Of a DNA stretch of 64,000 nt, positions 1 through 11,055 are shown in pieces; within the stretch, counting starts at the first letter, position 1, and each line of letters starts with the position of its first letter. The stretch comes from Lineus longissimus. Taxonomy: Eukaryota; Nemertea; Pilidiophora; Heteronemertea; Lineidae. Location of the stretch: NCBI RefSeq assembly GCF_910592395.1, contig NC_088308.1, positions 8,757,001 to 8,821,000 of the forward strand, written 5' to 3'. The position numbers and the translations under genes are program-made. The notes under the pieces were generated by a model. It had not been told where the DNA came from, made no database searches, and saw only the letters and a program-made list of their open reading frames with translations.

Positions 1-351
1 GTACTTGGGCGCCGAACTTACCTCGTCAGAAGGACAATGATCCTGTTTGCCACCATGCGTCGGCATAGTTGCCTACTAATGCAGGTCTCTAAAAATAATT
101 TTTGCAAGTAATGCGAGGTGGTTTTGGATGGGGCTTGTGAATATCAGGCAAGACTACTGTTACATCCTGTTCTCCCGCACTGGTCAAAGCAATTCATGAT
201 TAATTTTCATTTATCCTGTCTGGAGAAGTCACGGTCTTGCTGGAAGCAATTTTGTATGAAAAACCAACAAACATGTATATCTCGCCCAAAATGGCTCTTT
301 AAACTTCGCCAATGACAGTTGCTGTTAATAATAGTATGAGGTGGTACAAAA

Positions 352-791
352 GGGTATTCGAAAAAGCTGGATCACTGGACTGCCGGATTTACTGGATTGT
401 GACTCATGGATCACCACCGCCTGGATGGATTGCACAATTCCCAAATCCCTTAGCTTTTCCCACCATGTGCTTCAAGTACACACACTGGCACTGCCGACAA
501 TGATTCCTCAGTCTCAGACTCTTCACCAGAGTAATCGCCGGCTTTTACCGGCGGTTCTACATGAACCGCAGAGCTGACAGAAGGTTTGGATCGTAACTGA
601 AGAACATCCTGAGTCAATGTGTGAATATCAATGATTATGTACTTGATTCGGGGCATTCGATTAGACAGTTGTGATAAATGAACACTCATATATTCATACA
701 GTGCCAGCTACGCCCAATCCAGGCGGTGGTGATCCATGAGTCACAAACCAGTGAATCCATCAGTCCAGCGATCCAGCTTTTTCGAATACCC
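352..791. mobile_element. Hairpin (MITE-like) element with about 80-bp inverted arms
   Basis: The left arm begins GGGTATTCGAAAAAGCTGG at 352 and runs to about 434. Its reverse complement, with a few mismatches, occupies about 712-791. The roughly 275 bp between the arms has no recognised gene. Sequence just left of it (about 206-275) is similar to 49,020-49,100, so this belongs to a dispersed family. No convincing target-site duplication was seen. The superfamily is unknown. Confidence 0.7.
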
Positions 792-1895
792 GGTATGAAA
801 CCCTGGGAATCAGAATGACCTGAGCTCCGATCAGACTAAAACGGAGGTTTTGATTTTTTGTCTTGCCACCAATTACATGAATCTGCCGATTATCCATCGC
901 CATCGGGCATTTGTCGGGTAATAAATATATCGCGTCGATAATATATTGCCAATAATAATTGCAAGACTGTGTGCTATAGAGGACATGTCGCAAAGAGTAA
1001 CTATGAAACAAGTTCAAGTTTTGGGTTTAGTCTGATATCAACTACGAGATAGATTTTATCCCACTTACTTTTAATTCAACCCCTGTATCCTGATACCTTT
1101 AAGTATCAGGATGTATACAGGAAGTATAAAGTTTAACTTAAAAAAGTGCTCTGTTCTAAGATCTTCTCCACCGCGAATAGCATCCCTATCGTATACTTAT
1201 GTACTCAATGGACACGCACTTTAACAGAGGTAACTCAAACACCTTACCTCGGCGTCCTATTCTCCTATTACCCTTTTTTATCACCTGGGTGGAGTAAGAC
1301 CAATCAGACTGCGTGGATCGAACCAAGGTTCGAGCCACTAGACCACGGCGGCTCCTGAGTATACATGTACATCTATTTCAACCTACATTACATGTATGTG
1401 TATCCATCCATAATATGCAAAAATCATGAAAAAGCATTCATCTTTCGCATCCGCACATTATGGTTAGGATTAGGTAATCCTGCCAAAACTGACATTTCAT
1501 TTTCCTATCGAGATTCCTTGCTAATTAGAAACATCCCCGGGCTTCCACGGGACGAGTTAGTATTTTCTCGATATGAAGTATTAGTCGCAGAGCTTCCATG
1601 TTAAAATTATTCATATGATTACAACATTAAATATTTGGTATACATGTATGACCACCGCTTCTTTATTGATGCATTGTATGGGAAGTTGACATCGTGGCCC
1701 AAAGATGTCGTGTAAAGAGAAACGAGGTCGGAATTTACAATATGAAGTCTGCTGTTGGGTGAACGGGACAGGCAATAATTGCTATTTTAAAAGTAATGAT
1801 GGGCGCATTAGCCACGTGATAATCGGGGAATGTTTTTAAAAGAACTTGTCGATAAAATTCATACTTCATACATGTACTTTGTCGTTCGTCGTTCG
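792..1895. other. Gene-free stretch with a short hairpin and a tRNA-like remnant
   Basis: I see no host exon here. A compact palindrome lies at 1,082-1,122 (CCTGATAC, loop, GTATCAGG). A tRNA-like Pol III promoter remnant on the minus strand near 1,310-1,356 is listed separately. Small ORFs on both strands match nothing known. Confidence 0.5.
1310..1356 (-). repeat. Degenerate tRNA-derived SINE head (A-box and B-box like)
   Basis: On the minus strand, GCCGTGGTCTAGTGG resembles a tRNA A-box region. GGTTCGATCC, a good B-box, follows after only about 10 nt instead of the usual 30 or more. No cloverleaf can be folded, so this is not a functional tRNA. It is best read as a deleted SINE promoter. 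Confidence 0.35.
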
Positions 1896-2709
1896 TAAAG
1901 GTATCGGTTTGCCAAAGAAAAATACGTGCTTTCCGGGAGGGAAAAGACGACACAAAAGAAACAGACACAAGATTGGTTCATTTTGAGGGGCGTTAAGGCC
2001 CGCATTTATAATCTTTATCCGATTGTACTCCTCCAACACTGTAATGGGGGGGGGGCTTGTTTCTATTGTTGCAAGGTAAACCAATACCATTACCCTCCGT
2101 GGTTTGTGGCATCATGGCTTCGTATATAAGGCTCGCAAAACCTACCCAATCCAGCGGAGACGCTTTGAAGATGCTTTGTCCGTTTCCATTAATCTCCCAC
2201 GACTGCTGACCACGCTGGGTTCGAAATCATACATGATAGCAATAATTGGATGGAGGTATATCTGTCATGATAGGTAATAATCACAGGACGCAATGTAACG
2301 GCAAGAACGCGGTGGCCCCGGAAATTGTCTCCCGGGTCATTTTTGTTATTTATAGCTATTAAGCGTATTGATTTCGACCGTGGTCATCAGCATGAAAAGG
2401 AAAAGCTTGCATTTAACTCACGGTTGGTAAAGGTATTGGTTTACCTTGCAACACCATAGAAACAAGGCTCTCCCATTACAATGTTGAAGGGGTGCAATCG
2501 GATAAAAATAATAAATGCGGGTGAGGCCCCTCACCCGCAAACTAATCTTCTGTATGTTTCTTTTGTGTCGTCATTTCCTCTCCAGGCAAGCACGTACTTT
2601 TCTAAGGCAAACCGGTAGCGAAATTTTTTTCTGCAGGATACTTCTGCCACAGTGTACATCTGACAGCCAATCACAATTGGCGCGATCTTTGACGTCACAC
2701 AGTTTATTT

Positions 2710-2820
2710 ATGCATGATGATGCAAATACAATGGACGATACCGAGTCGCATGCCGAGTGCCACTTCAACTGTGAATGTGACAATAGTTCATTGTCTGACC
2801 CCAATTATGCACAACTCAAG
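2710..2820 (+). pseudogene. Short exon-like ORF inside the foldback element (unrecognised)
   Basis: The frame opens at ATG 2,710 and gives 37 codons, acidic and Cys/His-containing (contains HAECHFNCECDN and SLSDPNYAQLK), before a possible donor CAAG|GTTTGT at 2,820. Upstream, between the TIR and the ATG, are a CCAAT box (AGCCAATCA, about 2,668) and a palindromic CRE (TGACGTCA, about 2,690), an arrangement typical of a promoter. It may be the first coding exon of a lost transposase or captured gene. I do not recognise the protein and no downstream exon was found. Confidence 0.25.
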
Positions 2821-2934
2821 GTTTGTGTCGTCGTGTTTAGGAATGAATTGCACAGATTCATTGTAAAATTGATGATATTATGCGTACAAAAGAGGCATCA
2901 GCTGATCTGATCGCTACATTGCAGTGCATGCATT

Positions 2935-3106
2935 GATTTGTGAAATTTTAAGGGGCAGTGACACTGACAGTGTTGCCAATGTTGATAATTATTAAAGGGA
3001 CAGTGTATCCGATGTCTCGCGATTTGTGAAATTTTAAGGGGCAGTGACACTGACAGTGTTGCCAATGTTGATAATTATTAAAGGGACAGTGTATCCGATG
3101 TCTGCT
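2935..3106. repeat. Perfect 86-bp tandem duplication
   Basis: The unit from 2,935 (GATTTGTGAAATTTTAAGGGG) to 3,020 is repeated essentially without change at 3,021-3,106, indicating a recent duplication inside the foldback element. Confidence 0.9.
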
Positions 3107-3560
3107 GTTGATTTTGGTAGTTTGAACATTGTTGAAGGGCCATTGTATAAAACACATTTTGACAAGCAAACAAAATAAATTGAATGGTGGCGTCACCTAT
3201 GCATATACATGCAGCAGAACTAGTTACACGGTTGACAGATAAACATTCAACCTCGGCTATTTTGCCGAGCACAGTGCGCCTTTAACAGACAAGTCCAATA
3301 AATACAGTCCACTCGACAATGAAAATACATGTTAAGATACTGCAAATAAATATATTTTAGCTAATATACTCCTCTAACCATTTGCTAACTTGTTCTTTCC
3401 AAGATTATCAGAACACGTGGCATTGTTGACATTATTGCGCCATGTGGAAAGATGATGTCAACAAAGACACGTGCTTGCCTTGAATTCTGATTGGCTGTCA
3501 GATGTACACTATGCCAGAAGTATCCTGCAGAAAAAAATTTCGCAAACCGGTACCTTTAGC

Positions 3561-4438
3561 CACCGTGGTAACACTACGAGTGTCGCGTATCTGAATTCCT
3601 GCTGGGCTTGATAACACAACAGTCTTCGTAATTTATACTTCGTCGTTCCTGTAAGGGTTGCGAAACCTGCCTAATGAAATAGTTCAAACGAAAAGGTCAG
3701 TCCAAACCGTGACCTCTTCCAAGAGCCCACTGAGCCAGTCCCGTCTCGAGCTGATATGTCTCCGGGACACAATCACGTCGACGGTGCATGCCGTTTGATG
3801 TTCGTATATCAATCAGCAAGGCAGCAATGAGGGAAATGGGCCCCGGGGATGTCAGACACACCTGTTTCGTCAACGTATGGGGTGGAACGTTCAGGAAAGT
3901 TTCTTGTGCATGCTGCGACATTTGCCGCTTTTTGTATGTCACACTCGTCATGTTGGTATGATGCTTCGTCCATGAGACAAATTTTCTGATATAGCTTCAT
4001 TCATACATGTACAGATATGGAAAGCATGCCAGGCATGGCGTTTTAGTCCGGATAACCTTGCGAACCATTTCGACACGGAAGTAATTGCTGCACGTAACAA
4101 CCATTTCCATCAACGTGACATAATTTCCAGCTGTTCATCCCTCGTAATGTGTAATTTAGGACATTCCGCTGCTTTGGTAATCGGACAAGTATTGGTTTAA
4201 TGTCAATTGCACACCTTTACTGATTGCTGATTATCTCATCACCTGTCATTGACAATTCTGCAGCAAGGCGTAGGATTGGTTTGACACCATCGGATGCTGA
4301 CAAATGAATTATATCGGATGAATGATGTGGATAATATGAGGAGTTAGCGCCTGAAACTGATTCAGTGATAATACGAGTAATACACTATCGGTATCTCATG
4401 AGAGAGTCCCTCCGTGAAAATGGCTCTATCCAGATGCT
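3561..4438. other. Gene-free stretch
   Basis: About 3,636-3,675 (CTTCGTCGTTCCTGTAAGGG) resembles 14,295-14,335 and the border at 1,880-1,900, so it is part of a dispersed repeat. Nothing else is recognised. Confidence 0.4.
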
Positions 4439-4638
4439 AAACTACGGTGGCTAGGAAAGGACATGGTGAATTTTTGTTCAATGACGAAGTTTATTTCTAT
4501 ATCTCAGGCGACTGACTTACGAAGACATCCATCTTGAACTCACTAGCCTCGTTTTTGTAAGTCAGGCGCCTGAGATAAAAACTAAATATCGTCAATGAAG
4601 AAAAAAAATCACCATGTCCTTTCCCAGCCACCGTACTA
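4439..4638. mobile_element. Hairpin MITE with about 85-bp arms
   Basis: The left arm (TACGGTGGCTAGGAAAGGAC, from about 4,443) pairs with the right arm ending near 4,638 (TCCTTTCCCAGCCACCGTA). Pairing continues through GACATGGTGA and CTCAGGCG to a short central loop. There is no coding potential. TA-like flanks suggest a Tc1/mariner or Harbinger type, but this is uncertain. Confidence 0.7.
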
Positions 4639-4664
4639 AACAGAAGGAGACGGGAATATTAGAT

Positions 4665-4845
4665 TCGAAAATCAGAGTTGTCACAAAGATAAAAATAAAA
4701 TCAGTCGAGGCGACCAGAGCTGAAAATCAGAGTTGGTCATAAAGTCAAAATTTAAATCAGAATTGACCATAAAGATGAAAATTCAATCAGAGTTGGCCAT
4801 AAAGATGAAAAGTTAATCAGAATAGGCCATGAATATAAAAATACC
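4665..4845. repeat. Diverged tandem repeat, unit about 31 bp
   Basis: Units of the form AATCAGAGTTGGYCATAAAGATGAAAA recur about five times with substitutions and small indels. Confidence 0.7.
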
Positions 4846-6237
4846 GAGGTGGTAAAATGGTAATGCCACAGTATAACTTGTCGCAAAAACTAATGTCACA
4901 AACTGACATGGACTTAGTTTTAAAAATGAGTTTGGAGCTAGTTACATTGCAAAGGCCGATAGCTATATTCGTGTGAAGAAAGCTAAAGAATAAATCCATC
5001 TGCCTCTGTTGTTGACAGGATGTGTTTGTTTTTTATTCTTTAGTTTATGTACAATTATTTGTTCTCCATTTACGTTTTGCATTGTGAATTTCCAAACGCT
5101 TTATAGAGTTCATTGCGGGGTATGGTGGCATCGCAGGGTATTCAGTACTTATAACTAAAAGCTTCCATTCTTGGCTTGGATGAAAGGCTGTTGTTGACCA
5201 GAAACAAACTTTGCCGTTGCTCTCTTAAAGGCACCGTTTGTTTACTCAGATGATCGTTTCCATCATGAAAATGACACGCGCCGCTGCCGTGCCGGCGCCG
5301 AAACTAGAGAAAACTTGCCGTTTTGGGCAGATTTGCGATGATTGTTGCATGTCAAATCGAGTCCACACATACGCTGAATATTAAACATGCAGCGATCGAG
5401 AAAATTTATACACGCTCAAAAAATTGTATACAGATAACACGCGAGCATGCATGATACATGAGACATGCACTATGACTTATTATTAGCGTCTTCTGACACC
5501 CCGGCGTTAGAAATATAGGAAAAAGATTTAATTGGATCAACAGTAAAGTTGAGGTTTTCCACAAACTCACTTAGGGATTTAGGGATTTTTCGTTGCTGTG
5601 AAAAACTTTTGTGGGGGTGTGCATATTGCTGAAAGCCTCCAAAGCTCAAAACAGGATATCTGCTGTTATTACACATGCTTAAGCGTGAAATTTGGTGTGT
5701 ATAAAATTTCTTCATTAGAATTCAGAACAGCGGTGTTGAAATTGGTATTTAGTATGTATGTACATGATTGGAATATCTCAAATTCGAGAACAAATTACGA
5801 ATATAACGCCAGAGCATACGAGTGGTGTAACAGATAGCAGACCGTATTTATTGTTCAGAATGTTGTTATTGCTCAACGTCAGTGGGGCACGTAAACATTT
5901 AAGAATAGAAACCCATTAGATAGATAATATTACCAGTACAGAATGGGTCTCTGATAGTCTTTCGAAGCTTTGCCCGACCACAGCTCTGCTGCAGGCGAAG
6001 GTTGCCGAACGGTTCATGGTAAGCCGCAATTAGCAGCCCCCAGTAATTTGTCTTAGATATAGAGAAAGAGGGAGCAGACAAACTTCTACAATGTATTAGT
6101 TTGTAGCTTCTTATTGTTCGCAAATATTGAGATCTACATAATACCCACTGACCTGCATTTATGAGTTAAAAAGACAAAGAGAACATCCAGGTTTTCGACT
6201 GTTTTCCTAAAATGTCAGGAAAATGGTCAAATGTCAA
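4846..6237. other. Gene-free stretch
   Basis: No exon, repeat array or RNA was recognised. Short ORFs on both strands have no family resemblance. Confidence 0.4.
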
Positions 6238-6477
6238 ATGGGTACGCCGTTCGTAATTACGGGTGGTCCAGAAAAATCAAAATGGTGTTATACACAGTGC
6301 GGTTTTGCAATCATACGAATTGGTTGAAACCTATTAGTATATGTATCTGTATGTCTGTCTCCACTTGTAAAACACTAAGATTGAAGTTTATATTTAATAC
6401 GGATGCTCAATTGGGCGTTTTCAATTTAAGAAATTTTTAATTAGAAATTTAAAATTTTTGACAATACGGCGTAGTCC
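6238..6477. mobile_element. MITE of TTAA family 1 (diverged copy)
   Basis: The left end GGGTACGCCGTTCGTAATTAC and the right end (rc GGACTACGCCGTAT) match the termini of copies near 38.8 and 63.3 kb. TTAA flanks are not preserved in this copy. Confidence 0.55.
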
Positions 6478-6617
6478 TCTGAACCCGTTAACTGAAAAGA
6501 CAAAGGTGAAATCGAATTTTATTGGTTTGCAGATGACTTTTTTGAACGAATGTTCACTTTCTGTCTTACAGGTTGTAATATGGTGATGATCTAGCCCCTG
6601 CAGGGTTACCCTAACCG

Positions 6618-6699
6618 ATGATCGAGATGGTTCCGACCTTTCTTTTCGACATGGATGTATGGATTTTGCTTATAGCAGTTCTATCACATTTTGCCGACG
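6618..6699 (+). CDS. Candidate signal-peptide exon, probably exon 1 of the Ly6 gene
   Basis: The frame opens at ATG 6,618 with an internal ATG at 6,651. From the second Met it encodes MDVWILLIAVLSHFAD, a typical signal-peptide core. It ends in phase 1 at a strong donor (GACG|GTGAGT, cut after 6,699). Joined to the acceptor at 18,950 it gives ...SHFADVSAIKCLQC with no frame break. Phase-1 introns after the signal peptide are usual in Ly6/uPAR genes. The 12.2-kb intron is long and no transcript evidence is available, so the exon could belong to another gene. The second Met gives a more normal signal length. Confidence 0.5.
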
Positions 6700-7459
6700 G
6701 TGAGTAAATTTGTTTGCTGTTAACTAATGTTGATGATTTTCCCAGATAACATATTCTAAATATGAGGATAGTTGAAATTGTATAGCCAATGCCTAGGCCT
6801 CCGGTGATGGTTACGACCGCGGTCCCGAATAATTTTAAATAGTACACCAATTATTTACATATATTGACTGTTGGTCCAAGTATATCTATTTTCTATTTCT
6901 AACGCCAGGCGACGCCAGTAGTCGCTCGCGCGTTATCTGTATACACTTGGTGCGTGAATCAATTTTCCCAATCGCTGCAAGTGATTTTATGTGCCTAAAT
7001 GAAAATACTGCAAGGCTGGTGTGTTTTTTCAATCATCATCAGCATTAGGATATCATAAGAATGTGCACCTTTTTTTCGGATCAGCGGTTGTTAGACCATT
7101 TTAATAATGATCATTAATCCTTGACATTTCGATGATTTAACAACAACAAATCCAATTTGAGCTCCTAGTACCAACATTTACCTTGATGATTTCAAGCCAC
7201 ATGTCATCTGTTTCTCGACTGTGCATTAAATTTGTATAAGATTCCAGGACTAGAATGTCACAAACTAAATCATGCAGTGTGACGCGGTTATCCACTTTAT
7301 GGTCATGTATGGTCATGTATTTCAAGAAATCGAGAAAACAAGGTTTCCTTAGAAACACCAAGGAATCGGCTCCAAATAACATACGGCTACGATGAGAAAG
7401 AATGACGTGATAAATCTACACCGGTTCTACTTGTTCAACCCAATTGTTCAATTCCAATC
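6700..7459. other. Gene-free stretch (probable Ly6 intron 1, first part)
   Basis: No further exon with convincing splice sites was seen. A direct GGTCATGTAT duplication lies near 7,301-7,320. Confidence 0.4.
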
Positions 7460-8403
7460 CAAGGAGGATACCGCGGTGACGTCACATCACGTGATCCCGA
7501 CCCATATTAGTGATCGCTATGGCCAATCAGATTCAGTCTACTGACAGCACCAGCACTGAACACATCTCCACGTCTAACTGTCTGGTGCGCTCCTGTACAC
7601 AAAAACACCAATAGACATGAACTATTGCAATACCTAGTATGGATTCTTCCTGTGTAAAATAAAATTTACAGAGCAGGCTAACTTCCACGAATAAAAAAGA
7701 CGTTTGGCGTGGCCAAAGTGCGGAAATAATGTCTCTGCTAAAATACACTACGAAATACACTAGGCAATGCACTACGCAATATACAGTAGAGATGCAGTTG
7801 AGTTTGTTATTGTTTTGACTTAGAAGCCCGCCCATATCATAATATATTCATGTATTCATGAAGTATGAACTCATTTCTGTCCCATACAACTCTAAGAACA
7901 GTCAATTTCTCCTTAAATCATCACCGAAACCGCGATATCCGCAGGAAGATTTCGTTCGAGTGTCCGAAAATGCATGATCTTACAGGGGCGCTAACTCGAC
8001 AAACAGAGGGGATCTATGGGGATCTATGCGAGTTTTAGGTCATACAGGTCTCGAACTTGTAAAATCTGTAAACATGCCTCCAAATCCCATTATGATAATG
8101 AAGAGATTGCCCCATATCTGGGAGACTGTTTTGAAACTATCGCTAATTTTGGAAGATCGGTGCCCGGCTATTTGGTTTAAAAAACCCTATTTTTCCCCAT
8201 CAAAACAGCACTTTTCATTATTCAAATGATAGCTTATTGTCTGAAGACTTATTTCATAGCAGAAAAGTACTAATAACTCTGATTTGATGCGAAAAATCTA
8301 ACTTTTTTGATGACTTGATTTTCCCTTGGCCGTGGATCGAGTTTGTTTACAATATGCAGCGCCATCTTGGAAAAGCCGTGACGTCACCGCGGTATCCTCC
8401 TTG
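7460..8403. mobile_element. Non-autonomous Mutator-like DNA transposon, 26-bp TIRs, 9-bp TSD
   Basis: The left terminus CAAGGAGGATACCGCGGTGA... (7,460-7,485) is perfectly inverted at 8,378-8,403 over 26 bp. Both sides are flanked by the same 9-mer ATTCCAATC (7,451-7,459 and 8,404-8,412). A 9-bp duplication is characteristic of Mutator-like elements. The 944-bp interior has no transposase-like ORF, so it would need a transposase supplied in trans. Perfect TIRs and TSD indicate a fairly recent insertion. Each TIR contains the CRE palindrome TGACGTCA. Confidence 0.8.
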
Positions 8404-8721
8404 ATTCCAATCCTCTGTGTGCCATTTGCATATTTTTGGCTATTTCGTCATCTCCTCCAATCTTGGTAAATTTGATTTATAGTCTCGATGCTCCAAGTCG
8501 CAACCGTACACTTCGGTCAGGTTGGTGCGATCACGGCCCCTGCGTACAATGGTATTACTAGAACAGAAAAAAAGAATATACTGCAGACTAAATCTATATG
8601 GCCCCACTTTCCATATTTTTTACATCATGAATTATTACTGCTAATGTATCCATCCAGTATATTGTTCTCACCCATCTGGAGAACTCATGTGGAGTGGTCA
8701 TAAGATAACGACCTATGTCTA

Positions 8722-8992
8722 TCACTTCATAAAAACTACAACCAGTGTACATGAGCTAGTGTATCACGCCTTGGTATCACGTCATAAAGACCACAACCAG
8801 TGTGCATGAGCTATAGCGTAACACGTCATAAAGACTACAACCAGTGTGCATGAGCTATAGTGTATCACGTCATAAAAACTACAACCAGTGTGCATGAGCT
8901 AGTGTATCACGTCATAAAGACTACAACCCATGTACATGAGCTAGTTTATCTCGTCAAAAAGACTACAACCACTATACATTAGCTAGCCAATC
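8722..8992. repeat. Tandem repeat, unit about 44 bp, six copies
   Basis: The unit core ATAAAGACTACAACCAGTGT followed by GCATGAGCTA and GTGTATCACGTC recurs six times, with increasing divergence toward the right. Confidence 0.8.
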
Positions 8993-9847
8993 ACGTCCCA
9001 CAGCACTGTGCACCTCCGATTCGCGACCAGTGGAATGCCTTCTATCATTGTCTATGCGGCAGTGTGATCTGCCATTATCTGCCATCTGCAAGCAGTGTTC
9101 CGGCGCAACGGCGAATAATTGCATTAATTGAAACAGAGGCCACCATTAGGAAATGACTTAGTAGCTCAGTAATCACAGCGGTCTCGAAGCCATATGGTAT
9201 TACTGCACAAATGATGACGAACCGGAGTGGAAGTGGTACTAATCAACATCGCCTTGATAAAGTCGAAACTTGGGAAATGATGATAAAGACTTGTTGTTCA
9301 ATCGATACAAGTCTTTTTCGATAATACGGTAATGCGATCAATTGTTCATTAGGCGATATGTCCCACTCATCCTTATTTCAGATTGAATGACTCTACGTGA
9401 CTGCCTGACGGACTCAACACGATCATGAGGAGCCTCATAGCCGGCTCGCGGTTAACACTGCTTGCCACGCCAAAGTCTGACAGTGTCGTGGCATCGCGAA
9501 CCTTATGGTCTATATGGTCTATACTCCCTTTAAACGTAACCGGGGTATGATCGAGATATGCAAAAAACGTGGCGGTCAAGATGGCGTCGTGGTTGAATCG
9601 GGGTAATCGAATCATGAGGCCGTTCCTCACCTCCGCGCATCGATCCGAACAAAGATAGTCGCTGCACGGAGGGCTCGCGTGTGTCCAGTCGGGATGAAAT
9701 ACCGAAAAGCGCAAATATTCTGTTGGATTTGGAATTTGTCCATTATATGTGCTGTTGGCGATAGGAACTACTACTGGGCAGCTGACTGGCAGTTTGATAA
9801 TAATAATGCATTCAATAACTCCATTCGTCCTTTAAAGACGTTACCAT
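8993..9847. other. Gene-free stretch
   Basis: A 113-codon minus-strand ORF (9,373-9,714) has no recognisable domain and no splice context. Nothing else is supported. Confidence 0.35.
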
Positions 9848-11055
9848 GCAGCCGGCTTTGCAATTTCGAGGCACCACGTCGATGCCTCATTCAAATGTCT
9901 TTCAGTCACTGCACTCTGGTGTAATAACTACAATTTGTAGCTCGGGGAGTGCAACAATTGCCGAGCTTATTTGATTTGCGATATGTCATAGAGATCAGCT
10001 TGGTTTTTTTAAACCGCTTCATCCGCATTGACGCGTATGGATATGATGGGTTCTCGATGAGATCATACAAGGCAACGAAGTTCCGCGAGCGCGATGAGAT
10101 TTGATTTATCAAACTAGAAACTCGTAATCCTTCTGCTTCATAGCCTGTAATTGCTATTCTTAACGAATATTCTCAATAACTGTATTTGAATTGAGAGTGA
10201 TTTTAAGTTCTTAGAAAAATCAAGTCCCAGTCTATAGATGATATCACCCTTAATTATCAGTTGCATTGTTTTGAAGTGGCCTATATCCGCACAATGTGAG
10301 ACCTTTATGGCAATCAAATGGAATACGAATATTCTCAATAACTGTATTTGAGATTTTAAGTTCTTAGAAAAATCAAGTCCCAGTCAATAGATGATATCAC
10401 CCTTAATTATCAGTTGCATTGTTTTGAAGTGGCCTATATCCGCACAATGTGAGACCTTTATGGCAATCAAATGGAATTACTGGCTAGCTACGTGTACTTT
10501 CTCGGTGGGTCTTAAAATTAACACCCTGAGATAATAGTCAGCCAATGTCGTTACACCAAGCATTTTTTGGACCCTATCCTAGAGCGTCGTCACACAATAG
10601 GACCACAAACGTTAAATGTGAACAACGTAAAACAAAAACGGGAAAAGAATATCAGATTTCCATTTTGAGTAGACAGTTTCCTTCGCATTAAATATACAAC
10701 ACATTTTAAGACGACCCGAGATACCCGATTTACCATTTTCCAGGCCGATGCCTCGAACGTCTTTCACCCATTTACTGGTAATTGTAGCTCTGAAAGTGCA
10801 GAAATTGCCAAGCTCATCTTCAATTTATCGATGATATGCCATAGAAATTAGGTTGATTTTTTCACATGTCATACCCGCATTGGCGCGGCCAGGGGGGGGG
10901 GTCTTGATAAGATGACAAGTGAGCTCCGCGAGCGCCATTTACTACATGAATATACAACGTAGCTTGGTGCTTTATTACCATCAGTTCGTTCAGGGAGATC
11001 TATGCACAGGAACGAGAAACTCGTAATCATACTGCATCATCGCCTGTTATATTGG
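9848..11055. repeat. Diverged duplicated block plus a 162-bp tandem duplication
   Basis: About 9,848-10,150 and about 10,745-11,050 are diverged copies in the same orientation. They share TAGCTC..GTGCA.AATTGCC.AGCT, CCGCATTG.CGCG, TCCGCGAGCGC and GAAACTCGTAAT. Between them, 10,165-10,326 is repeated at 10,327-10,476, near identical except for a 12-bp deletion in copy 2. Confidence 0.75.

Larger units (their letters stand above)
1896..3560. mobile_element. Composite nested foldback DNA element
   Basis: An outer inverted pair starts TAAAGGTATCGGTTTGC at 1,896 and closes at 3,541-3,559 (rc CTAAAGGTACCGGTTTGC). Inside, about 1,896-2,100 is an imperfect inverted copy of about 2,424-2,625 (arms near 200 bp). 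About 2,606-2,680 is in turn inverted against 3,486-3,558, including a shared CTGCAGGATACTTCTG block. The structure looks like two foldback or TIR elements sharing one arm. A short exon-like ORF and an 86-bp tandem duplication lie between the inner arms. No target duplication was identified. Confidence 0.65.

Noticed and set aside
9373-9714. 113-codon minus ORF
   Set aside because: No family motif, no splice context, no homologous frame nearby.
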